From positions 51,665,905-51,729,904 of the forward strand of contig CM043962.1 of the NCBI GenBank assembly GCA_014529385.2: DNA of 64,000 nt. The letters are read 5' to 3'. The DNA comes from Adiantum capillus-veneris. Lineage: Eukaryota; Streptophyta; Polypodiopsida; Polypodiales; Pteridaceae. The position numbers were made by a program, and so were the translations under genes. The notes under the pieces are model-generated. The model saw only the letters and a list, made by a program, of their open reading frames with translations, was not told the origin of the DNA and did not search any database. Of the stretch, positions 20,428-31,496 are shown one piece after another; the stretch's first letter is position 1, and each line of letters begins with the position of its first letter.

Positions 20428-21454
20428 TGTAAGGTGCAGCGGAAGTGAATGTTGAACTTTGCTTAAGATGAGTGCTCCGAACTGTGCTCAAGGATTCCTT
20501 TTACTTACGGAAGGGAGAGCCTTCCGTTCCTTTAGTGAGAGAGTGCAAATGATCACAAACAAAGTGGGTAAACACTGTGCATGACAGTACTGAGCCTGAG
20601 AGATAGAGAGAGAAGAATACGACACCAGACAAGTTATCAAACCCTCCTCCAAGGGCCCCTCTCTCGATGGCGAGAGAAGTCTATGCTATTGATTACACAA
20701 TCTGATACAAGATGTTGATGCAAGTCCTTTACGCTTACGATGCAATGAGGTTCTAAGTCGGACATGATGGCGACGGCGAGGGCGGCGACGACGAGGACCA
20801 TGGCTGGCTGAAAACCCTGGTTTCAGGTGCTAAAAACACAGGTATACCGAGGTTGAAAACGCTACTATACTGAGGCTGAAAATCGCAATTTCAGCAGGCT
20901 AAAAAACGCAATTACAGTAGGCTGAAAAACACAATTTCAGCAATTGCAAAAACGCAGGCTGAATATTGTTGCTTGTTGGCGCTTGTAGAAGGATCCAAAA
21001 CCGCTAGGCTATCCTACGCTAGGCTTGATCTTTGGTCTGTTAACTGGAAAATGCTAGGTTAGCCTGCCAAGGAGTCTTGCTAAGAAGGTGCTCTGTTGGA
21101 CGCCAGGTCCCTGCTACCGCTTCTGCCAGAAAGTGCTAGCGCTGGGTTTTCTTATATACTTGCTTGTCAAATTGCCCTACCCAGTTTCCTAACAAAGTCA
21201 CATATTAATAATAAGTGAAAAATGGCTAAAATAGAGAAAATAGGTTTCCTACACTGCAAAAATGCTCCTGATGGTAATGCTGATGATCATGCCGTGTGCA
21301 ACCAGAGGATATGCATCTACTCTAAGTGCCTGGACATGCACTGTCTACGAACAGACTCACAGAAGTGCCAGAACACTTCCTAGGCTAGACTGACTGAACC
21401 TTTGTCATGAAGTAGCTTGTCCACGTACACATAGGGTTAGATGTGCACGTGACA
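20428..21454 (-). mobile_element. Solo LTR-X no. 1, inside Gypsy-1 integrase
   Basis: 1,027 bp, TGTAAGGTGC to GTGCACGTGACA on the plus strand, flanked by the perfect 5-bp duplication GTCCG (20423-20427 and 21455-21459). LTR orientation is minus, because PBS-bearing relatives at 54.6 and 57.8 kb place the element interior beyond the TGTAAGG end. It lacks any internal region, so it is a recombined solo LTR. Confidence 0.92.
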
Positions 21455-21750
21455 GTCCGGGAGGCTTTAAAGAAATTTTAAGAAAGACATAAGAAGGCAG
21501 CATATCGACATCGTCGCGATTTGAAATTAAAGGAGAACGATTGGGTGCTCTTACGTTTTCAGAAGGCACGTCTGAAAGAAAAAGAGAAAGGAGCGGCTTT
21601 TTCCAAAGCTTAGCATGAGATACCTTTCCAAATAACAGAAAAGATAAATGATATCTTCTTTAGACTAAAGCTGCCCAATACTTGGAGAATTCACAATGGT
21701 TTTCATGTGAGTCTCTTGAAGCCTTTTGAAGACGATGTGTCCGATGATGG
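21455..21750 (+). pseudogene. Gypsy-1 integrase C-terminal part
   Basis: Continues the integrase after the solo LTR: HKKAAYRHRRDLKLKENDWV, LLRFQKARLKEKEKG, FQITEKINDIFFRLKLPNTW, RIHNGFHVSLLKPFEDDVSD. This is the GPY/F-type end of Ty3/gypsy integrases. It is cut again at 21750 by a second solo LTR. Confidence 0.8.
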
Positions 21751-22952
21751 TGTAAGGTGCAGCAGAAGTGAATGGTGAACTTTGCTCAAGATGAGTGCTC
21801 CGAACTGTGCTCAAGGGTTCCTTTTACTTACAGAAGGAAGAGCCTTCCGTTCCTTTAGTGAGAGAGTGCAATGGACACAAACAAAGTGGTGAACACTGTG
21901 AATGAAGGTGCTGAGACTGAGAGATAGAGAGAGAAGAATACGACACCAGAATGTTGTCAAACCCTCCTCCGAAGGCCCCACTCTCTATGGCGAGAGCGGT
22001 CTATTATTGATTGCACAAATCTCTACAATGCTTGGACTTGCCGACGATGACGAGACAGGCTGAAATCTGAAAATGCTAATGGCTGAAATCTGTAAATCTT
22101 TATCTACTGAATTCTCACTCTATGTCGGTGACGACGGTGATGACGACGATGCAACGACGACGCGCTGAAAACGCAGATGCTGAAATCTGCGTTTTCCGGG
22201 CTGAATCTGCAAACTACGCTGGATCTGACCGTGCGGCGAGGATCTGTTGCGGGAAGGTGAGATCTACGAGGTTTGGGGGTTCTACTGCGGTGTGTCTATG
22301 CTGAAAACTGAAAACGCTGGTGCTACTGTTGATTCTGTCGCGATGGAATTGCAAAACGCCGAGGCTGATCTGCAAACCAAAAACGCTAGGGCTGAAAATT
22401 GTCCTTGCTGAGGAAATCTGCTAACGCTAGGGCTGATCTGCTATGTATTGTTGTCGCCGAGGCTGATCTGCCATGCAAAAACGCCAAGGCTAGTCTGTGG
22501 ATGAAAAACGCTAGGTCCTTGCTATGATGCAAAAACGCTAGGCCTGCTGGGAGTCCTGCTGAGAAGGTGCCTATTGAACCGGAGTTCCTACTGCCTCTTC
22601 TGCCAGAGAGTGCTAGCGCTAGGTTTCTATATATACTTGCTTAGTGAATTTGCCCTACGCAGTTCCCAACAAAAGTCACTTAAAAATAACAAGTGAAAAA
22701 TGTATAAAAAAAAGAAAAATAGATCTATGCACTATTAAAACGCTCCTGATGGGTTCTGATGGAAATCTGATGATCATGTTGTGTGCAACCAGAGGATATG
22801 CATCTAATCTAAGTGTCTGGACATGCACAGTCTGCGAACTGACTCACAAAAGTGCCAGATCACTTCCTATTCTAGACTGACTGAACTGAACTGAACCCTT
22901 GTCATGAAGTAGCTTGTCCACGTACACATAGGGTTAGATGTGTCACGTGACA
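21751..22952 (-). mobile_element. Solo LTR-X no. 2, inside Gypsy-1
   Basis: 1,202 bp, TGTAAGGTGC to TGTCACGTGACA, with a perfect 5-bp duplication GATGG (21746-21750 and 22953-22957). The interior holds many degenerate AAAACGCTAGGGCTGATCTG-like repeats. Confidence 0.93.
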
Positions 22953-23141
22953 GATGGGGAACTAGATAAGCAACCTGAAGTGGAGAAAAACGAGGAGATA
23001 CTCCTTCTAGAACACATATTGGCACATAAAGATAGAAAGATAAAAGGTAAAGCGATAAGGCGGTTCTTGGTTAAAAGAACTATCCCGCATTGGATGCGAA
23101 GTGGATGGAGGAGGACCTGGCAGATACTCCTCAAATTGTGA
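22953..23141 (+). pseudogene. Gypsy-1 chromodomain-like C-terminus
   Basis: Reads EVEKNEEILLLEHILAHKDR, then KIKGKAIRRFLVKRTIPHWM. The P-E-x-IL start, the K-rich middle and the FLVK...P...W pattern resemble the chromodomain that ends integrase in chromoviruses and is thought to steer insertion to modified histones. It directly follows the LLKPFEDDVSDDG end in the same element. Divergence keeps confidence moderate. Confidence 0.6.
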
Positions 23142-23740
23142 ATCTTTACCTTGAAGCATTCGGTTTAGCATAGTCTACTCCGATAGAACCCCGATTTCAG
23201 CATGGGCGAATCTAGTGAAGTGGGTATGAACAAGAGGGGAATCACTCCACTCCTTTATCGACAAATTGCCCCGATGACTTGATTTAATATAGAGTCGCTG
23301 ATGTCCCTTTGGGTTTCAGAGATACTGTTGAGCTGACAGTATTCTGATGTATGACTTTATGAATTGGAATTCCTGATAATGAACATGATACTGATTGATT
23401 TGTACTTGACTTGTTTGAGTGCAGGAACTGATAGACGAAATGACTGCAGCATATCGGTCTGATAAATCTCTAGAGACATTGATTGCAATAAGGATTATCA
23501 ATCGGACATCTGAGAGGTCCCGACTGGATCTAGATGCGATTGCTAAATACGTTGCCGATTAATCATGGTCTGAGATTGGAGTGATTGTTGAATGTGATGT
23601 CCTGTGATGTGACTGTCGATTGGTACATGTGTTAGATGTGTTGTTCCTAGTGCGTCGGTACTAACAGTCAGTGTCTGCTAAGATAGTTTATGGCTTCTCT
23701 CTGTTTTGCAGGCGTAATCGAGGGCAATTACATTGCTTTC

Positions 23741-23750
23741 AAGAGGGGGG
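23741..23750 (+). other. Polypurine tract of Gypsy-1
   Basis: AAGAGGGGGG two bases before the 3' LTR; primes plus-strand DNA synthesis. It confirms the 3' LTR start at 23753. Confidence 0.85.
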
Positions 23751-23752
23751 TA

Positions 23753-24312
23753 TGTCACAAACCAGTGACATGGCAGCCCGGATACACTCACTGAACGGGG
23801 CAGCAGATCTGGCGACAGAAATGTGACAGATTTCGGGAAATACCGTTGTACTGTTGACGTAGTAATCTCATGATTTGCGGCGCAAATTCCGTTGAGCTGT
23901 TGACGTGGCAGTGCGTACAAAGAAGCTGGCAGAATTTTACGCATGCTGAATTTGGCAGCTTTTGAAGCTTTTGGGGCTATTTGCTTATTTAAAAGGCTTT
24001 TAAAATTGACTGCTTTTGGGGCTTCGCTTTTGGGCATCCCTTGTAAACATATAAATCAGTGGGCAAGGCCCTCACTTCTCAGAGCATCTGGACGTAGAGT
24101 CTAAGAGTGAGCACCCTCCCACTCTCTTGTACTTTGAACACAGATTAATACAAAACGAAATACCGAAAGGGGCGCCAGTCTTTGGGGCCAACATCTCTAG
24201 GCACGGGACTCCGCCGGGCCGTGTCGATCAAGTGTGAATTGTGAATTGTTTTGAAGTGAATCTCTACTATGTCGCGGTAGAATCTTGACTTGGAGTGTCC
24301 AAGTTTGTTACA
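23753..24312 (+). repeat. Gypsy-1 3' LTR
   Basis: 560 bp, starts TGTCACAAACCAGTGA and ends TTTGTTACA, followed by GTAGT. It keeps CAACATCTCTAG, missing from the 5' LTR. Many transitions separate it from the 5' LTR, roughly one base in ten by eye in the first part. Confidence 0.92.
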
Positions 24313-24317
24313 GTAGT

Positions 24318-25107
24318 TGATAGGACAAACGCACCAGACTAATATTAGAACGAGTGAGACTCCCTCCGCCTCCGGCAGCAAAATAAAATCAAACATAGGC
24401 CACACTTCACAATACACAAGCTAATACTCTGAGGCCATGGTGCTTTCAAGGTGCGTCTGCTCGGCCTACAACTGCTTTAGCGTTCAGTGCTTTGCTTATG
24501 TGCTGCCCCTACCAGCTCCTCGATGGCCTAACCCTTTAATGCTACGATGGTTGTAATGCTAAATTGCAGGTGACGCTTCCATAGTCACCCCCTTCAATTA
24601 TTATATCCTCCAAAGTTCGAGCTCAAAGTGATCAAGTTCCTCCTTCCATTGGCATGTGCCTACATGTTAGAGCTCCCAGGGCTCACAAACTACCTACATG
24701 AAGCTCTTTAGTCCAAAGAAATGATGGACTAATCAGCAAATGCAGCAATAAAAGAAATGTGGTCTCCAACTGGTGCGAAAATGGGGCGAGTAGCAGGTGA
24801 GTACACAATTTATGCAAGGCTCAATTATGGCGTGCTGCAAGAATTGGAGCATACAGCAGGCACATCTATGAGCGACGTAGTGGGCAGGGCAAGGCAGAGA
24901 GGTCCTTCTCAGCCTGCGGGCACACTTGAGATCGGCAAGGCCTCGACTTGTGGGAGTAGTTGCATTGAAATACGGCTGGAGTAAATACGCATTGTCCGAA
25001 TTGACTTGAGTTGTAGGTGGAGCTTGCTACCATGGAGCCTTGAGTCCGGCCACGGTGGAGGTTTGAGGGAGTGCCTCCAAAGTGGCTGCATATGCGAGGT
25101 TTGAGGG
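24318..25107. other. No supported gene
   Basis: Flank between Gypsy-1 and a solo LTR-X. Only short frames without domains. Near the right end, TTTGAGGGAGTGCCTCCAAA repeats at the solo LTR insertion point. Confidence 0.5.
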
Positions 25108-25876
25108 TGTTAGGTGCAGCGGAATGAATGTTGTATTTTCTCAAGATTAGTGATCTTTATTGCTCAAGGTTCCTTTTAGTTCTTAGGGAAAGAGAGAGCT
25201 TTCCGTCTGTAGAGTGTTGTGGTCACGAACAAAGTGAGTGGATTGTGCGTGCAAGTGAATGAGATTGAGAAAAGGAGAGAGAAGAGATACGACACCGAAA
25301 GGTTATAAAACCCTCCTCCGAAGGCCCCACTCTCGTCGGCGAGAGTGGTCTATTCTTTGATTGCACAAAGGTGTACAATGCGTATGCAATGGACAGATGC
25401 AAGTTGGACTATGCCGATGACGACGACGGTGATGACGACGGCGACTTGATGGCTAAAATCTGGAATCTTCTAATCGCTGAATTCCAGGACTGTTTCGGTG
25501 GCTGAAAATGACTGTTTTGGCTGCGTTTTTATGGCTGAAAATGGGGGAACATCTGCAACCGTCTAGGGGCTGATCTGCTACTGTGTCATAGGCTCGAAAC
25601 TGCGTTTTCTGCTGCGGTATGGCTGAGAATCAAAAACGCTGAGGCTTCTTGCTGCTGGTCAAAACGCTGGTGCTGATCTGGGACAGCAAATCAAAAACGC
25701 TATGATGCTTGCAAAAACGCCCATGCAGATTTGGGGAAAAACGCCAGCAAATCTGGAAATTCTGATGGCGATCATGAGAATTTCCTGTCGCTATGATGTT
25801 GAGGGTGATGACGATGGCCTGATGTGGAAAACGCCATGAATGGAAACTTGCCCGCGATGATGGAGGTCCAAAAACA

Positions 25877-25921
<45 letters not shown>

Positions 25922-26326
25922 ACTGCTGAGAAGTTGTCTGTTGAGCGGGAAGCTCCTGCTGCCTCTTCTGCCAGAAAGTGCTAACTTGGGTTTGCTTATA
26001 TATTAACTTAGCAAAATTGCCCTACCTACTTTTGTAGGAAAGTCACTTAAAAATAATAAGTGAAAATCCCAATAAATAGGAAAATAGGCTAAATGCAGTG
26101 GAAAATTCCCCTAACTAATGCTAATGGATTCTGATGGGAATTTTGATGATCATGCTGTGTGCAACCGAAGGATATGCATCTATGCTAAGTGACTGGGCAT
26201 GCACGGTCTACGAATAGACTCACAAAATTGCCAGATCACTGCTAATCTAACTTGATCGGACTGGCTGAACCCTGCTGTGGTGTAGCTTGTCCACGAACAC
26301 ATAGGGTTGGGATGTGTCACGTGACA
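25108..26326 (-). mobile_element. Solo LTR-X no. 3 with a 43-nt G tract
   Basis: TGTTAGGTGC to TGTCACGTGACA, with a perfect 5-bp duplication GAGGG (25103-25107 and 26327-26331). It is the same family as the copies in Gypsy-1. A poly-G tract at 25878-25920 sits inside it, absent from the other copies. Confidence 0.92.
25878..25920. repeat. Poly-G tract, 43 nt
   Basis: An uninterrupted run of 43 G within LTR-X no. 3. In sister LTRs the place is ordinary sequence (GCTAGG-type repeats then CTGCTGAGAAG), so the run expanded after insertion or is an assembly artefact. Confidence 0.8.
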
Positions 26327-26480
26327 GAGGGAGTGCCTCCAAAGTGGCTGCATGCATTTGCAGCCACGTGGAGGTCCATTCCAACCTTTTTAATATAAGA
26401 TATAAGATAAGAGACCACGCCAAATCACCGCGCCCTCACACACAATCGACCGTCCCCTCAATGGCTTAGCCAAGATGAAG

Positions 26481-26547
<67 letters not shown>
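26481..26547. repeat. Poly-C tract, 67 nt
   Basis: 67 uninterrupted C, then A and six more C. Lies 560 bp from the 43-G run. Its true length is uncertain. Confidence 0.8.
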
Positions 26548-26820
26548 ACCCCCCAACAATCAAAAGATGGCAATTAGCCATTCAAGAACGTGGGAAGGCT
26601 TCTTGTTGGCTTGCAACACTGAAAAGGCTATCTTCTTCAGTAGCTTTGTCGGTTCTTGCCAGCAGCAATCGAACGTGGAATGAACCCCTCGCATGTGCAC
26701 ATTCCCTTAGTAGTCTCATGGAGCCGTTCATCTTCAACAGAGGGTGTGACAGAACCTGCATATTGCATGTGCCAACCTATCAGATCCACTTAGCTGCCTG
26801 TCTAAGCGGGGAGCAGACGA

Positions 26821-26823
<3 letters not shown>

Positions 26824-26866
<43 letters not shown>
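26824..26866. repeat. (GA)n microsatellite, about 21 units
   Basis: A dinucleotide tract with no LINE-M 3' block on either side, in contrast to the 3.7-8.2 kb array. Confidence 0.85.
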
Positions 26867-26869
<3 letters not shown>

Positions 26870-27064
26870 TGCCTTGCACGTTCTTAGATCACCAGGAGCT
26901 CTACTTACTTCAAAAATTTGTTGGGCTAGAGGAGAGGCACATGTGCTACTTCGCCTCCCGTGGTGATGGACTGCGAGGATAGCATCTTTGAGGGCTTGCT
27001 TCTGCTCATGAGATATGGCCCTTAGGAGGCGTTGCTGCCTCTTTCCCACGCCTAGGCCTTCCGG

Positions 27065-27413
27065 CTGAAGAAGGAGGCAAAGCCCTACAGCGTGCAATCC
27101 ATCGAGCTGCCGGCCAAATCGCCTGACAGCCCGGGCAATAGCAACCGCGAAGACAGCCCCAAGTCCCCTACAAAATCAGTACGCCCTCCAGCTCCACCCT
27201 GCAGATCTCTCCGTCGATGGCGTCCGCTTTTCTGGCACCATCTCCAAGCAGCTGGCCAAGTTTCCTACCTTCCCGCTCGACCTCGCGGGCCCCACAAGGC
27301 TTCTGCTTGTTAGCTGCATGGACAAAGAGAAGGCACCCATCTATTTATACGACCACTGCCAAGGCAACGATGGTCGGTGCCGCTCAATCAACCGCCACTC
27401 AATGCGCGCTTAG
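27065..27413 (+). pseudogene. GC-rich broken reading frame, possibly a host-gene relic
   Basis: Two overlapping frames read like ordinary protein. The first (27065-27182) gives LKKEAKPYSVQSIELPAKSP and DSPGNSNREDSPKSPTK. A shift then leads to the second (27175-27413): YALQLHPADLSVDGVRFSG, TISKQLAKFPTFPLDLAG, LLLVSCMDKEKAPIYLYDHC, QGNDGRCRSINRHSMRA, stop. G/C-rich third positions and the sharp change to AT-rich flanks are unlike the surrounding transposons. I do not recognise the family. It could be a retro-copied or captured exon; function is unknown. Confidence 0.4.
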
Positions 27414-27479
27414 CTTCCACTACAGGCACGTCTTTTGCACAGCTTGTGGGTGACCGCCCACCAGCATGCCGCCCAAGCT

Positions 27480-29782
27480 CTTTGTTACATTATTTTTTAA
27501 TTTATTTATTTAATACATATGTTTATAGATTACACACGATTTCTATTTATATTGATTTAGTGTGTTTTTTACATATTTTACCATTTTTTTAATCTATATT
27601 TATAGATTACACACAATTTTTATCTATATTGGTTTATTGTGTCCTTTCACACATTTTACTAATTTTTTGTCTTGTTGCACTCGAAAAAAATGGCCATGCT
27701 GCATTGGAAAAAATCGTGAAAATGTGTAGCTATTTTAAATTAAATACATATACACCAAAGAACGTGACGTTCAAAAAACGATTGGCTTTAGATAACTAGG
27801 CAAGGATTTGTACAGAAATAGCTTAGTCTTTGATCCATAATTGTACAACATAGTAAGAATGAGGTATCATTCCAAATGATTTTATACAAAAGTATCAAAA
27901 CTATCCCAGTTAAATCATCAAGGGTCTTCAAAGTCGGACTGTAGCATGCTAAACCTTTTTAAGCCAAGATAGAATTCTCACCTGCATCCATATAGTCAAG
28001 ACAGCAGATATGTTAGACTTGGCTACGTATGGCACGCTTCAAAGAACCTATTAGTTGTTATCCATGTCAAACTTAAAAATTATTAAACTAACTATTGTCC
28101 TAAATATTAAAGCAATCACCAAATCTCAAGTATTTTACATATTTTTAAGTAATCCTACCAAAATTATACCAAAGAGTTACAACTTGTCAAACCATCCCTG
28201 AGTTAAACCAGAATATGTAAGTACAACTTCGAAGTGTTTAGAGAAGCTTTGCAATGTAACTATACTCCTATTGTATGGATAAAAGTCGAGCCCTTCAACT
28301 AGTGGAACAAAAACCTACTCTATAAGTGAGAGTTTTTCGAAGTCAGTTATCAGCAGTATTATAACCTTGAAACAAGAAGTAGAGACCAAAATAAATTAGG
28401 GTCAACTAATGCAACTCCAGCAAGCTCGACAATCAATCATCAAGAACCACTGAAATCCAATTTTCCAAAAAACCATAATGGAATTCCTCCAAGGCTCAGC
28501 ATGCTTGATCAAAAACAATAATATAACTTCATCTAGGTAGAGCTAAAGAACAATGCTAAAACTACACTAGAAGGGTAACAAAAAGATTAGGCCAAAAAAG
28601 CCTGTAGTAGTCTAAAAAACAGACCAGCATCACAAAATCCAACAAAGTCAGCATACTAGAAGTGAAAGATCTTGCCAAGTCAGCATGACTATGAACAAAG
28701 CCAAAATCATCTAGGATTATCACTAGACTAGATCTAGGCTAGATATCAAGAACCAGAAGTCAATGAGTAATCCAGCAATCTGCAAAACATGCATGTACAC
28801 TCATCAACACCACACCAAATACCATAAAGAATTTCCCTTGAAATTAAAGTAACAGCTGAACTATCGACCCAGAGAAGTATCGGCCAGAGCCAAAACAGGT
28901 GTTTTAAGGAAGTCCTCAAGATTTTAGCAAAAAAACTAGTAACATCCCTAGTCAAAATTCAATCTATTCCTTACCCTCATCATTAGCACCCGCACAATCA
29001 TCAGGTGATTTAGCACCCAACCTTGTTTATAAGACCAGTATTTGGCATGAGTGAGCATCAGCATAAGCCAGGAACCTTACTCATGAGACAAGCAAAATTT
29101 CAATTAAATTCAAATACACAAGTGAAAATATTTTATCCAGCTAGTGTGAGCATCTATAAAGAATTCAACTGAATAAGGGAAAAAATTGTATCCAACTAGT
29201 ATATGCAGAAAAATGAAAGTTCAAACAACCTCTGATGTCGAGGTTTTTTCAACTAGCTCCATTACCCCAGCCAGTCCAACAGAAACACTTCTCGAACACA
29301 CTCCCTTTTCTTTTACAACACTCCCAAAAACATAAGCCAACTCTAAGTGAGGGGAGTAGAATAAAGCCACGCGGATCAGAATACGATGTACCCCCTGCAG
29401 ACCCGTTGTCATCCCAATAGAAGCATAGAATACAGATCTTAAATGAGGAAGCAAATCTCCTACGGCTCAGATGTAATCACCATAACATCTGCTCACCTCC
29501 TAAATGAGACCACACGATTGTTTGTACAGCTACACAGCGCATCCATAGGCACATCTCAACCCATTAGAATGCCGCGGGCAAAGCACGAGTCAGAGACAGC
29601 AATGAGGGAAGCCGGTCACGCTCGAATGCCAGAGGCAGTAGTCACGATCATTTACAGGCGGGTGGGTAAGGAGCACCTTAACCCCAACCCAAGATAATTA
29701 CCACACTTTAAAAAACCAAGAGCCGATTCACATTAGATAAGCACGGTGAGAAGAAGATCCACCAAGTGTTCCAAGCCTAAGG
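27480..29782. other. AT-rich DNA, no supported gene
   Basis: Dense stops in all frames, no domain-like translation and no LTR or LINE boundary seen. A direct TATAGATTACACACxATTT repeat occurs near 27523-27620. Confidence 0.55.
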
Positions 29783-30887
29783 TGTCACGTGACACATCCC
29801 AACCCTATGTGTCCGTGGACAAGCTACACCACAGCAGGGTTCAGTCAGTTTAGATTAGCAGTGATTTGGCACTTTTGTGAGTCTATTCGTAGACCATGCA
29901 TGCCCAGTCACTTAGCATAGATGCATATCCTCCGGTTGCACACAGCATGATCATCGGAATTCCCATCAGAATCCATTAGCATCAGTTAGGGGAATTTTCC
30001 AGTGCATTTAGCCTATTTTCCTATTTTTGGTTATTTTCACTTATTATTTTTAAGTGACTTTCCAACAAAAGTAGGTAGGGCAATTTTGCTAAGTTTCTAT
30101 ATAAGCAAACCCAAGTTAGCACTAAATGGCAGAAGAGGCAGCAGGAGCACCTTGCTCAACAGGCAACTTCTCAACAAGACCAACCCCCGCGACTACTCTG
30201 GCGTTTTCTCCACAGAAGACCTAGCGTTTTTGCATCAGATCAGCCTTGGCGATTTGTGCACAGCAGATCAGCCCCGGCGTCATCACGACACAGCAGATCA
30301 GCCTAGCGTTTTTGCATTTGCAGAACCCCGGCGACAGAAGGACCAATTTCAGCCCGTGGCGTTTTTGGATTTCAGCAGCAAATTAAGACCGGCATTATTC
30401 ACCTAAAGTGTAGCAGATTCAGCCCGTAAAGACCATCAGTTTTCAGCCCTAAGAAACCTCATTTTTCAGCCAAGAAAACGCAGCCAAAACAGTCATTTTC
30501 AGCCACCAAAACAGTCCCGAAATTCAACGATTAGAAGATCTCAGATTTCAGCCATCGTCATCGTCGTCGTCGTCGTCGTCCTCGACCAAGTTGCATAGTC
30601 CATTGCATACGCATTGTACACCTTTGTGCAATCAAAGAATAGACCACTCTCGCCGACGAGAGTGGGGCCTTCGGAGGAGGGTTTTACAACCTCTCGGTGT
30701 CGTATCTCTTCTCTCTCCTTCTCTCAGTCTCATTCACTTGCACGCACAATCCACTCACTTTGTTCGTGATCATAGCACTCTCCACCAGACGGAAAACTCT
30801 CTCTTTCCATAAGAACTAAAAGGAACCTTGAGCAGTAAAGATCACTAATCTTGAGAAAATACAACATTCATTCCATTGCACCTTACA
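29783..30887 (+). mobile_element. Solo LTR-X no. 4, plus orientation
   Basis: 1,105 bp, TGTCACGTGACA to CACCTTACA, flanked by TAAGG (29778-29782 and 30888-30892). It is the only copy in the window in plus orientation. The interior shows the same TCAGCCxTAGCGTTTTTGCA repeats and a CGTCGTCGTC run. Confidence 0.93.
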
Positions 30888-31240
30888 TAAGGATACTACC
30901 TGCAAGCCTAGTGACTTCCAAGATAGGATATCAACCTGAGTACCAACTAAGAGTGTAGAGGTCGGCCACAAAAAGTAGCTTAATGTGCAAAGGCCGGTCC
31001 AATTTAAAAGGCATCCCAAAAAACACCTAAAAGTAAGCAATCCAAATACTATCATAGTCACTTGGTTCCTCCTGCAAAGGTCAATTCAATAGAGACAATA
31101 TTTTCACAACAAATTCTAACTAGAATAGGTACAAGTTTAAGTGAGGGACCAAACCGCCTTGGTAAACCATGCTAGGGATAGCATTAAGTGAAGTGCATCC
31201 TTTTAGTGAGGTGATGTTTGGCCATAAGTCAACCAGGAGT

Positions 31241-31242
<2 letters not shown>

Positions 31243-31280
<38 letters not shown>
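31243..31280. repeat. (GT)19 at the 5' side of LINE-P copy 1
   Basis: A perfect GT tract directly before LINE-P copy 1. A second TG tract follows that copy's A-rich tail at 36576-36589, as expected if the element had inserted within a TG repeat. Confidence 0.85.
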
Positions 31281-31282
<2 letters not shown>

Positions 31283-31496
31283 GCGTAGGTCTAAGTCTTT
31301 GCATTAGTAGTTTGTCAGAAATAAGGATTTTCCAGCTTCGCATTTGTACAAAGATTGAAAGTCAGGTGTACATATTGTGTAAGGCCTTTTTTTGCTTCAG
31401 TGGACTTCTCTCCAGCTCTCCTCAATTTCGGTGCTCCCAGAAAATTGTATGACAGATTCTATAACATCTGCCCTTTGCTCTCACAAGCGCAGGAAA

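Larger units (their letters stand above)
15532..24312 (+). mobile_element. Ty3/gypsy LTR retrotransposon 'Gypsy-1', chromovirus-like
   Basis: An element with both LTRs, flanked by a perfect 5-bp target duplication GTAGT (15527-15531 and 24313-24317). Order: LTR, initiator-Met PBS, gag with zinc knuckle, protease, RT, RNase H, integrase, chromodomain-like tail, polypurine tract, LTR. The integrase-after-RNase H order is Ty3/gypsy. Frameshifts and stops in every domain, plus clearly diverged LTRs (many C/T and G/A differences, and a 12-bp indel), mark an old inactive copy. Two LTR-X solo LTRs (20428-21454 and 21751-22952) inserted later; without them the element is about 6.6 kb. Confidence 0.93.

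Noticed and set aside
24757-24984. 75-codon plus frame (MWSPTGAKMGRVAG...)
   Set aside because: Short, no domain, overlaps an equally long minus frame; not supportable.
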